From Geobacter sp. AOG2 (GTDB taxonomy: Bacteria > Desulfobacterota > Desulfuromonadia > Geobacterales > Pseudopelobacteraceae): 64,000 nucleotides of DNA. The notes under the pieces were generated by a model, which saw nothing but the letters and a program-made list of their open reading frames with translations, made no database searches and was not told the DNA's origin. Position 1 is the stretch's first letter. The number at the start of each line of letters is the position of its first letter. Made by a program: the position numbers and the translations under genes. The DNA lies in assembly GCF_019972295.1 (NCBI RefSeq), contig NZ_BLJA01000001.1, forward strand, positions 3,193,574 to 3,257,573, written 5' to 3'. Below, in pieces: positions 55,797 to 63,125 of this stretch.

Positions 55797-55811
55797 TGGC
55801 AATATTTTTGC
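55797..55811 (+). promoter_or_regulatory. Sigma-54 (-24/-12) promoter upstream of amt
   Basis: TGGCAATATTTTTGC with GG at 55798-55799 and GC at 55810-55811, exactly ten bases between. The predicted start is near 55823, about 168 bases before the amt ATG. Ammonium transporters are commonly under nitrogen-responsive sigma-54 control, which supports the reading. No NtrC-like gene is adjacent. Confidence 0.8.
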
Positions 55812-55898
55812 TTACATCAATAGGTTTTGTCCAATGGCGGGCAAAACATACTGGATCGCATCCGCAGGTGTTCAAAAAGGCGGCAAACGGGTTGGAGC

Positions 55899-55946
55899 GG
55901 CTTGTCCGTGTGATAAGCCCTTCGCCGCGGCCACGGACGATGAGCC
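55899..55946 (+). other. Stem-loop in the amt leader
   Basis: GTCCGTG (55904-55910) pairs with CACGGAC (55932-55938), and outer GGCT with AGCC (55899-55902 and 55943-55946). The loop is 21 bases and has a GCC..GGC pair. It lies inside the 168-base untranslated leader predicted from the sigma-54 promoter. It might be a regulatory RNA structure; no U run follows. The rest of the gap 55641-55990 shows no real ORF; the open frame before amt is an upstream extension. Confidence 0.35.
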
Positions 55947-55990
55947 TGGCGGGTACGGGCGGTAACAGATTACCAACGGGGGTAGTGTGT

Positions 55991-57211
55991 ATGGAGACCA
56001 TGTCAACGGTGACTGGCCTGAAGAGTAGCGGCGATGTGCTTTTTCTGATGTTGGGGGCGGTGATGGTCTTTGCCATGCACGCCGGGTTTGCCTTCCTCGA
56101 GGTGGGCACGGTGCGTAAGAAGAACCAGGTCAACGCCTTTGTCAAGATCCTCACCGACTGGTCGGTCTCGACAGTCGTCTATTTCGTGGTCGGTTTCCCG
56201 ATCGCCTACGGCATCTCCTTTCTGAAACCGGTGGAAGATTTGCTGGGCAAGACCCAGGGCTATGATCTGGTGCATTACTTCTTTCTGCTCTGTTTTGCCG
56301 CCTGTATCCCGGCCATCATTTCCGGCGGCATTGCGGAACGGGCCAAGTTCTGGCCGCAGGTGACCGCGGGGGCGATCTTTGCCGGGCTCTCCTACCCCCT
56401 GTTCGAATCGTTCATCTGGGGCAAGAACAGTTCTCTGCTGCAAGGAATCTTCAAAAATATCGGCGGGGCCGAGTTCCACGATTATGCCGGATCGGTGGTG
56501 GTGCATTCCATCGGCGGCTGGATCGCCCTGCCGGCCGTGATCGTGCTCGGACCGCGCATGGGGCGCTATATCCATGGCAAATCCCATGCGTTGCCGATCA
56601 GCAGCATCCCCTTTCTGGCGCTGGGCTCCTGGATACTGGCAGTGGGGTGGTTCGGCTTCAACGTGATGAGCGCCGGCAACCTGGAAAAGATCTCCGGCCT
56701 GGTGGCCGTCAATTCCCTGATGGCCATGGTGGGTGGCGTGCTGGCCGCCCTGGTGGCGGGCAGGAACGACCCCGGTTTTGTACACAACGGGGCTCTGGCC
56801 GGTTTGATCGCCGTGTGTGCGGGGAGCGATATCATGCACCCCCTGGCCTCCTTCGTGGTGGGATGCGTAGCCTCGGTGATCTTCGTCTACGGTTTTCACT
56901 ACGAGCAGGAAATTCTGAAGATCGACGACGTCCTGGGCGTCTGGCCGCTGCATGGGGTGATCGGTTCATGGGGCGGCATCGCTGCCGGTATTTTTGGCCA
57001 AAAGGCCTTGGGCGGCATGGGCGGAGTAACCTTTGTCTCCCAACTCGTCGGGACCCTTTCGGCCATCATCTTCGCCCTGGTCAGCGGCTTTGTGGTCTAT
57101 GGAATCCTCAGTAAGTCGGTGGGCATCCGCCTTAGCCCGGATCAGGAATTTGCCGGTGCCGACCTGGCTATCCACAAGATCGGTGCCTATCCCGAGGATC
57201 ATGTCCGTTGA
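55991..57211 (+). CDS. amt: Ammonium transporter, Amt family
   Basis: 406 residues with eleven membrane spans. Conducts ammonium/ammonia across the inner membrane. The Phe gate is not placed exactly, but both pore histidines are visible: VVHSIGGWIALPAVIVLGP (about His170) and WPLHGVIGSWGGIAAG (about His320). The family block FAFLEVGTVRKKNQVN lies near the start. The start at 55991 or the ATG at 56000 fits the family; a weak GGGGG precedes it. No glnK/glnB gene is adjacent, which is unusual since amt is often paired with glnK. Confidence 0.93.
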   Translation: METMSTVTGLKSSGDVLFLMLGAVMVFAMHAGFAFLEVGTVRKKNQVNAFVKILTDWSVSTVVYFVVGFPIAYGISFLKPVEDLLGKTQGYDLVHYFFLLCFAACIPAIISGGIAERAKFWPQVTAGAIFAGLSYPLFESFIWGKNSSLLQGIFKNIGGAEFHDYAGSVVVHSIGGWIALPAVIVLGPRMGRYIHGKSHALPISSIPFLALGSWILAVGWFGFNVMSAGNLEKISGLVAVNSLMAMVGGVLAALVAGRNDPGFVHNGALAGLIAVCAGSDIMHPLASFVVGCVASVIFVYGFHYEQEILKIDDVLGVWPLHGVIGSWGGIAAGIFGQKALGGMGGVTFVSQLVGTLSAIIFALVSGFVVYGILSKSVGIRLSPDQEFAGADLAIHKIGAYPEDHVR

Positions 57212-57280
57212 CCGAGTTGAAGGCATTCGGCTTTCTGTCGCAACGGGCCGCCTAACACATGGAAATAACCTTTTCTTTCG

Positions 57281-57309
57281 TTGACAAGGCCACGGAGAGA
57301 TGCTATCTA
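57281..57309 (+). promoter_or_regulatory. Promoter of the coiled-coil envelope gene
   Basis: TTGACA (57281-57286), 17-base spacer, TATCTA (57304-57309) preceded by TGC. The -10 neighbourhood GATGCTATCTA is identical to that of ndk, suggesting a shared house-keeping promoter type. Leader about 70 bases. Confidence 0.65.
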
Positions 57310-57386
57310 GAAGGCATTTTACCTGACATTTCGCAGCTCTCCGTGCGCCATCGTATCGCGTGTCGGCCAAGAAGAGGTTACTTGCC

Positions 57387-60300
57387 GTGATTTTAATGAA
57401 ATTTTGCCGCAATATTTTGTTTCGGTATCTCCTCGTAGTGGCAATTATTTCATCTCTCGTTGTCCCTCCCGCATTTTGTCAGGAAACCGAAGACTCCCAG
57501 ATTTTCATGTCGGGCTTCAACGCCTACCAGCAGAAGAATTATGCCAGCGCCATCAAGAGGATGAACGAGGTACTGCAAAAGTACCCCGACTCCCCCCTGC
57601 GTGATATGGCCATCTTCTGGCTTGCCCGCTCCTATTTCAAAAACGGCGACCAGCAGGATGCCGCCCGCTATATGTCCCAGTTTGCCAAGGAGTACCCCGA
57701 TAATCCTTTGAGGGCGACTGTGGAGGATGAACTGCTCGCGTTAACAGCCCGCTACGATAAAGGAGAGAAGTTACCGGCCGGCGAAGCGCCAGCCAAGCAG
57801 GCGCAAGCCCCGAAAGTTAAACCGGAACCGGAACAGCTTACCAAACAGCAGGCTGAGAAGGAACGCCTCGCCAAGCAGCAGGCCGATCAGGAGCGTCAGA
57901 CTGCCGAGAAGGCCGAGCAGGAACAGCAAGCGAGGGAGCAGGCCGCGAAGGCCGAGCTTGCCAAGCAGCAGGCCGAAAAAGACCGTCTCGCCAAACTGAA
58001 GGCCGAGCAGGAACGCCTAGCCGCAGAAAAGGCCGAACAGGAGCGCTTGGCGAAAGAGCAGGCGGCCAAGGAGCAACTTGCCAAGCAGCAGGCTGAAAAG
58101 GAACGCCTCGCCAAACAACAGGCCGACCAGGAGCGTCAGGCCAGCGATAAGGTTGAACAAGAACAGCAGGCCAAGCAGCAGGCCGCGAAGGCTGAGCTTG
58201 CCAAACAGCAGGCCGAAAAAGACCGTCTCGCCAAACTGAAGGCCGAGCAGGAACGCCTGGCCGCAGAAAAGGCCGAACAGGAGCGCTTGGCGAAGGAACA
58301 GGCGGCCAAGGAGCAGCTTGCCAAGCAGCAGGCTGAAAAGGAACGCCTCGCCAAACAACAGGCCGACCAGGAGCGTCAGGCCAGCGATAAGGTTGAACAA
58401 GAACAGCAGGCCAAGCAGCAGGCCGCGAAGGCCGAGCTTGCCAAACAACGGGCTGAACAGGAGCGCCTTGCCAAACTGAGGGCCGAGCAGGAACGTTTGG
58501 CAGTTGAAAAGGCTGATCTGGAGCGATTGGCGAAGGAACAGGCGGCCAAAGAACAGTTTGCTAAACAACGGGCTGAAAAGGAGCACCTTGCCAAGCAACA
58601 GGCCGACCAGGAGCGTATTGCCGCCGAGCAGGCTGAACAGGAAAAGTTGGCACAACAGCAAGGCGCTCAGAAACAGGCCTTCCAGGAAAAACAGGCGGCC
58701 GAACAGGCCGAAATAATGCGCCTTGCGCGGGAAAAGGCTGAACAAAAACGGCTAGCCATTCTCAAGGAGGAAGAAGAGAGCAAGGCCGCCGAGCAGGCTA
58801 CCCAGCAGCGCAGGGTGGCCGTGCAGGCCGAGCGTGAACTCCTGGCGAAACGGAAGGCAGAAGAAGAGCGTGCCGCTGCCGAGGCAGCGGCTGCCGTCGA
58901 AGCGGGCAGGGCAGAGCAACGGCAGGTGGCCGCCAAGGCGGAAGAAGAGCGCCAGGCCAAGAACCGTCTGGTAGAGGAAAAAACGCGTGCCGAGAAGGCA
59001 ATGCTGCGCGAAAAGGCCATCGCCCAGTATAAATCGATCATCGAGAACTATCCCGGTAGCAGTGCTGCCGTTACGGCAGCCGCCAAGCTGAAGGGGCTTG
59101 GGGTTGCGGTTGCCCTGCCGCCCCAGGCCGCTCCGGTTGAGCGCCAGGAGAACGCGCAGGTACTGAGGTTCGAAGTGGGGCAGTACGTCGGCTTCGAGTT
59201 TAACCTTCTGGCCCAGCCCAAGGCATACGAAGTTGCGCAACGAACCAGCATCCCGTTCGAGGTCATCAATCGCGGTAACGGCAGTGATTCTTTCAGCCTG
59301 GAATCCGCCTTCCCGGCTGAATTCAGGGCCGGGTTCGCTGCCGCCGGAGCCCCGGAAAAGAGCATCAGGGAAACGCCGAAACTAGCTCCCGGCGAGGTGT
59401 TCAGGGGAGTTATCAGCTTTGAGATTCCCCCTGCCAGTATCGACGGCCTGAAGATCACGTATCCCGTCAAGGCGGCTTCAACCCTCATGACCGAAGCGAG
59501 CCAGTCGCGAGAGGTTGCCATGACCGCCTCGGCCCCGCTTCTGCGGGCCGTGTTGAAGGCGGATAAAACTCACCTCTTGCCTGGCGGACAGGTCGCCTAC
59601 CGCATTGTCGTCCTCAACATCGGGACCATGGCCGCCAAGGATGTTACCCTCAACTTGAATTATCCCCCACAACTTGAACCGCTGGATTATTCCGCTACCG
59701 GGTTCAAACAGGGTATGAAGTCCGTAATGATCAGCGATGGACTGCATATTAAGTCTGGCGAAAGCAGGGAGTTCAGCGTCGCCTTCCGCCTGAAGGACGA
59801 TTCCTTGGCCGGCCAGGAATTGATCACCCGGGCGGAGTTGGTTAATAACCCGCTCAAGACCACGGCGGCCTTTGTCTCGAATGTAGCCTACATCGACCCG
59901 CAGCACGGCGTCGCGATCCGTACGGCCGCTGAAGAGCGGTTGGTAGTCATTCCGGGACAGACCACCACAATCCCGTTCGTCGTGACCAATACCGGCAACG
60001 TGAGCGAAAAATATCGGATTGCGGCCAACCTGAAGTCACCACAGGAGACGGTGGTCATCTATCATGATATCAACCGTGACGGCATTCGCCAGGCGAATGA
60101 GCCGGCGATCACCGAGATCGGTCCGCTGGCTCCCAAGGAAGAGGCCGCCGTCATTGTGGAGGTCAAGACCCCGAGGAGCGTCAATGACGGGACGGAAGGC
60201 AACGTGCAGCTCAGCCTCACACCCGAGGGCGATACGACCCGCACGGCTTTTGCCTCTGCCCACCTCTTCTATTCGCGTCCGGTGCTGAAGATGGCCATCG

Positions 60301-60614
60301 CTGCCCGCGATGGCCGCCTAAAACCGGGAGAGGTTGCATCTTTCGATCTGACCATCACCAACGGCGGCTCCAACTTGGCCCGGATCGTGGAACTCCAGAG
60401 TACCTGGCCCGAGCAGCTCGAGTTGATTGGCGCCGATCCTTCCAACAGTTCCGTTTCCAACGGGAATATCCTCTGGAAGTTCAAGGAACTGGGCGCCGGA
60501 GAAAAGAAGGCAATCAAGGTTTCGTTCAGGGTCAGGCACGGTATCGGGGTCGGGACGAATATTCAGGTCAAGAATATCCTGACTTATGAAGATCAACTGG
60601 GGAACAGGTACTGA
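57387..60614 (+). CDS. Large exported TPR / coiled-coil protein with internal repeats and DUF11-like domains
   Basis: About 1,075 residues. A signal peptide (about 10-38, ending PPAFCQ) is followed by a YbgF/TPR-like unit (residues about 40-110, FMSGFNAYQQKNYASAIKRM). A very long Ala/Glu/Gln/Lys/Arg coiled coil (about 140-540) is built from ten-residue repeats grouped in 80-residue blocks. The C-terminal half (about 590-1075) consists of beta-rich DUF11/NEW3-like repeats (VNRGNGSDSFSLE, VTNTGNVSEKYRIAANL). The GTG at 57387 follows AAGAGG at nine bases; an ATG at 57396 is the alternative. It is co-transcribed with the LysM protein that starts one base after its stop. Probable role: a stiff periplasmic or surface spanning protein. 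Not recognised as a named family. Confidence 0.8.
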   Translation: MILMKFCRNILFRYLLVVAIISSLVVPPAFCQETEDSQIFMSGFNAYQQKNYASAIKRMNEVLQKYPDSPLRDMAIFWLARSYFKNGDQQDAARYMSQFAKEYPDNPLRATVEDELLALTARYDKGEKLPAGEAPAKQAQAPKVKPEPEQLTKQQAEKERLAKQQADQERQTAEKAEQEQQAREQAAKAELAKQQAEKDRLAKLKAEQERLAAEKAEQERLAKEQAAKEQLAKQQAEKERLAKQQADQERQASDKVEQEQQAKQQAAKAELAKQQAEKDRLAKLKAEQERLAAEKAEQERLAKEQAAKEQLAKQQAEKERLAKQQADQERQASDKVEQEQQAKQQAAKAELAKQRAEQERLAKLRAEQERLAVEKADLERLAKEQAAKEQFAKQRAEKEHLAKQQADQERIAAEQAEQEKLAQQQGAQKQAFQEKQAAEQAEIMRLAREKAEQKRLAILKEEEESKAAEQATQQRRVAVQAERELLAKRKAEEERAAAEAAAAVEAGRAEQRQVAAKAEEERQAKNRLVEEKTRAEKAMLREKAIAQYKSIIENYPGSSAAVTAAAKLKGLGVAVALPPQAAPVERQENAQVLRFEVGQYVGFEFNLLAQPKAYEVAQRTSIPFEVINRGNGSDSFSLESAFPAEFRAGFAAAGAPEKSIRETPKLAPGEVFRGVISFEIPPASIDGLKITYPVKAASTLMTEASQSREVAMTASAPLLRAVLKADKTHLLPGGQVAYRIVVLNIGTMAAKDVTLNLNYPPQLEPLDYSATGFKQGMKSVMISDGLHIKSGESREFSVAFRLKDDSLAGQELITRAELVNNPLKTTAAFVSNVAYIDPQHGVAIRTAAEERLVVIPGQTTTIPFVVTNTGNVSEKYRIAANLKSPQETVVIYHDINRDGIRQANEPAITEIGPLAPKEEAAVIVEVKTPRSVNDGTEGNVQLSLTPEGDTTRTAFASAHLFYSRPVLKMAIAARDGRLKPGEVASFDLTITNGGSNLARIVELQSTWPEQLELIGADPSNSSVSNGNILWKFKELGAGEKKAIKVSFRVRHGIGVGTNIQVKNILTYEDQLGNRY
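57841..58680 (+). repeat. 240-bp tandem repeats encoding 80-residue coiled-coil blocks
   Basis: Units at 57841-58080, 58081-58320 and 58321-58560 with a partial fourth to 58680. The first 120 bases of units two and three differ at one position. The unit itself consists of eight 30-bp (ten-residue) words of the type LAKQQAEKER. Near-identity at DNA level points to recent duplication or gene conversion and makes the copy number likely to vary between strains. Confidence 0.95.
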
Positions 60615-60615
60615 C

Positions 60616-61455
60616 ATGGCACGATGTCCATGGAAAACTGCTGCTGCAGCGTTGATTTTTTTGCTGGTCGTGCCGGCGTGGGGTGAACAGCAATACCTCT
60701 ATTCGCCCAAGCCTGCCGGTCCGGAGGAACAGAGCCAGGGAAAGGACGGCATACTTGTCCGCGAGGTACCGGTGGAGAAAGGGGATACGCTTTCCGGAAT
60801 TTCACGCCGGTTCAGCGGTCATGGCTCCTACTACCCCCAAATATTGCTCTTCAATGATGTGAAAGACCCTAATCTTATCTATGCCGGCTCAACCCTCAGG
60901 GTTCCGGTCGGCAAGGGACGGGAGGCGGGAACCTCCGAGGCAGTTCCGGCCCCATCGACCGGGAAAAAGGCCGGCCGGCATACCAGGATGAAGAAGGTGT
61001 CCCGCCCTGTTCAGGCCGCACCGTCCGCTGTGGTGCCGTCAAGGCGCAAACAGCAGCCGGTAACCGGCAAGGCTCATTCCGGCTACGATTCAATGGAGCT
61101 TTCCCCCAGTGACCTGAAACGGCTTGAAGTCGGGCGTGAGAAGAAGACGGCGGTTCGGAAAAAGACCGCGCCTGAAGGGCATAAGCGTGCTGCTGGTGGA
61201 GGGGAGAAGGTAAAACAGCCGTTTGGCGGGGAGCGTGTGACGAAAAGTGCGCCAGCGGCACCAGTTCCGGCGGCAACGGGTGAGGAGGCCAGCCAGAAGC
61301 TGTTCGCCCAAGCTGTCAAGGCCTATCGTCAGGATGACTTTCGCTCGGCCTTGGACCTGTTCGACCGTTTTTTGACAATGAACCCCGGCTCATCTCTGGC
61401 AGCTGACGCCAGCCTCTACAAGGCGGAATGTTATCTGAAACTCTCCAACCAGTAA
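60616..61455 (+). CDS. Exported LysM protein with C-terminal TPR-like unit
   Basis: 279 residues. A signal peptide (about 1-24, LIFLLVVPAWGEQ) precedes a LysM domain (about 50-105, EVPVEKGDTLSGISRRFSG ... LIYAGSTLRVPVG) that should bind peptidoglycan. A long basic, Pro/Ala/Lys-rich linker and a C-terminal TPR-like pair (LFAQAVKAYRQDDFRSALDL) follow. It begins one base after the TGA of the coiled-coil gene. It probably tethers or partners that protein at the cell wall; the TPR of both proteins are alike. Confidence 0.85.
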   Translation: MARCPWKTAAAALIFLLVVPAWGEQQYLYSPKPAGPEEQSQGKDGILVREVPVEKGDTLSGISRRFSGHGSYYPQILLFNDVKDPNLIYAGSTLRVPVGKGREAGTSEAVPAPSTGKKAGRHTRMKKVSRPVQAAPSAVVPSRRKQQPVTGKAHSGYDSMELSPSDLKRLEVGREKKTAVRKKTAPEGHKRAAGGGEKVKQPFGGERVTKSAPAAPVPAATGEEASQKLFAQAVKAYRQDDFRSALDLFDRFLTMNPGSSLAADASLYKAECYLKLSNQ

Positions 61456-61479
61456 CAGCGAGTGCAGTCAGAATACACA

Positions 61480-61516
61480 AACAGCCTCCGGCTCCCTGCC
61501 GGCGGCTGTTCCTTTT
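61480..61516 (+). terminator. Terminator after the LysM gene
   Basis: AACAGCC-TCCGGC and GCCGGC-GGCTGTT form a stem of about 12 bp with loop TCCCT, followed by CCTTTTTG. It closes the coiled-coil/LysM transcript and lies about 50 bases before the end of the convergent pseudo-receiver gene. Confidence 0.85.
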
Positions 61517-61563
61517 TGCAGCACATTATCTCTTTACCCCCAAATACGCTGGCACGATCTTGT

Positions 61564-62964
61564 CTACTGCCACGTCATAACAAAGGCTCGCAGTCGACCG
61601 CCCTTCTCGTCACGGTAATAGACTACCTTGATGTTATCGGCTATGCGGCCGCGCTGGACCTCGTAGCCGTCCTTCTTCTCGGATGATTCGAGGACAAAGG
61701 CAGGCTTTTTGGCCACCTGTCGGAGTACGCCCTTCATGAATGATTCGGGCACGCCCTGCCCGCCGCGGTCGATAACCTGGATGGCCTTGATGGACTCCTT
61801 TTCGCGGAACACCTTGAACTCGGTGACCTGCCCCTTGTAGCGCTCCCAGCCCGGATTGGCGACGCTGTATTGTTTGTCCTTGGCGTAACGGGGGATGAAA
61901 TCCGGCAATCTGCTGGGACGTTGTGCTGTCTGGGGCGGGGAGGCTGCTTCCGTGCGGCTGCGGTTTCCCGCGATGTCGGACAGGACTGCTTTGTCGCTCA
62001 ATTGTGCCGTAGAATCCTCTCCTGCCTTGGAGGCTGCGGGAACAACCGGCTTCGGCGTAACGGCAGCCGGGGACTGTACTGTGGCGGCCGGTTTTGCCTG
62101 TTGTACGGCAGGGGGAGTTATGATGGAAACCGGTTTCTGTTCGTTTTTGCGGTTCTGGATGACCGTAACAACCACGGCGGCGATCAGGACCGGCGCCAGC
62201 CAGAGCAGGAAGGAAGAACGCCTGGAGAGCTTTTTTTCCGGTTCGATCATCTCAAGGTGTTCCACGTCCCACCCAGAAAAGGACTGTCGAGCGGGCTCCG
62301 CAGGCAGATCCGGCTCCTGCATGCTCTCTACGGCGCTATCGAAGGAGCTGGTAAACTCCGAGTAGACCTTAATACGTGAGCGGGGGGCATAGGTGATGCC
62401 CTGATCCACCAGTGACGGCTCCGCCGGAGAGGGCGGGGGCGGGGCGATGGTCAGGATGTCCAGAATGGGCGCCGGTACCAGCTCGGGCTCTGCGGCCGGT
62501 TCTTCGTTTGGTGCCATAACCGGCTGCGCCGGGGTAGCGGCGGAGGTTGCAACGATATCCTCCACCGCCAGGGCTGCTTCCAAACTGCTGCGGCCTTTCT
62601 GGGGAATGAGGGTGGCAATCGTGCGCCGGACGGCATCCAAGAGATTCTTTTCGTCCAGCGAGGTATCGATGTGCCCCTGATAGAGTTTGATGGTCTCTTC
62701 GCTGACCTGGGAAGGGGTGCAGAGCAGCACGAAGCGGCTACGCTTCCTGCCGAGCTGCTTTTTGAGGTGCATCAGCAGGATGTCGGCGGAAAGTCCGGAG
62801 AGATGGGTCTGGACAAAAACCATGGCCGGCTTTCGGGCGAGCAACTCTTCGCCACCCTTTTCAAGGCTGGATGCCGTGCGTAGCGTGATGCCCTTGTCGT
62901 CCGCGAGCCGGTTGAAGATCTTTCTGAGACGCGGTACATCGGTTATCAGCAGCAGGTCGGTCAC
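61564..62964 (-). CDS. Membrane-anchored protein with degenerate receiver domain
   Basis: 466 residues. The N-terminal 125 residues look like a response-regulator receiver fold (TDLLLITDVPRLRKIFNRL), but the phospho-acceptor Asp is replaced: PAMVFVQTHLSGLSADIL has Gln where Asp is expected. A Pro/Ala-rich linker, one membrane segment (about 258-280, SSFLLWLAPVLIAAVVVTVI), a second Pro/Ala linker and a C-terminal domain of about 115 residues with no known match follow (WERYKGQVTEFKVFREKES). The cytoplasmic pseudo-receiver would thus be joined to an outside domain. The GTG at 62964 follows AGGAGGGG; a TTG at 62988 opens the frame. It is divergent from glcD. Confidence 0.75.
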   Translation of the reverse strand: MTDLLLITDVPRLRKIFNRLADDKGITLRTASSLEKGGEELLARKPAMVFVQTHLSGLSADILLMHLKKQLGRKRSRFVLLCTPSQVSEETIKLYQGHIDTSLDEKNLLDAVRRTIATLIPQKGRSSLEAALAVEDIVATSAATPAQPVMAPNEEPAAEPELVPAPILDILTIAPPPPSPAEPSLVDQGITYAPRSRIKVYSEFTSSFDSAVESMQEPDLPAEPARQSFSGWDVEHLEMIEPEKKLSRRSSFLLWLAPVLIAAVVVTVIQNRKNEQKPVSIITPPAVQQAKPAATVQSPAAVTPKPVVPAASKAGEDSTAQLSDKAVLSDIAGNRSRTEAASPPQTAQRPSRLPDFIPRYAKDKQYSVANPGWERYKGQVTEFKVFREKESIKAIQVIDRGGQGVPESFMKGVLRQVAKKPAFVLESSEKKDGYEVQRGRIADNIKVVYYRDEKGGRLRAFVMTWQ

Positions 62965-63125
62965 GTGTGGTCCCCTCCTAAAAATCAATGGAGTTTATTC
63001 TACGGCATGAAGTATGCGTAATCAACAGGATTTATTGGCTGTACCGCCGTAAATGGGCCTTGCGCCGGAGAGGGGTAATCATGTATCGTAGACCCTGCAA
63101 TGAACTAAATCCGAAAGGTATTCAG

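Noticed and set aside
57841-58680. CRISPR-like repeat array
   Set aside because: Repeats are contiguous, in frame, encode a coiled coil and have no spacers; no cas gene is present.
58017-58745. 242-residue leucine-rich open frame on the minus strand inside the coiled-coil gene
   Set aside because: It is the antisense of a regular Gln/Lys/Ala-rich coding repeat, repeats with the same 240-bp period, and has no ribosome site or family similarity.
61549-61564. TGGCACGATCTTGTC as a sigma-54 promoter
   Set aside because: The -12 element is shifted by one base and lacks GC; it points into the end of a convergent gene.
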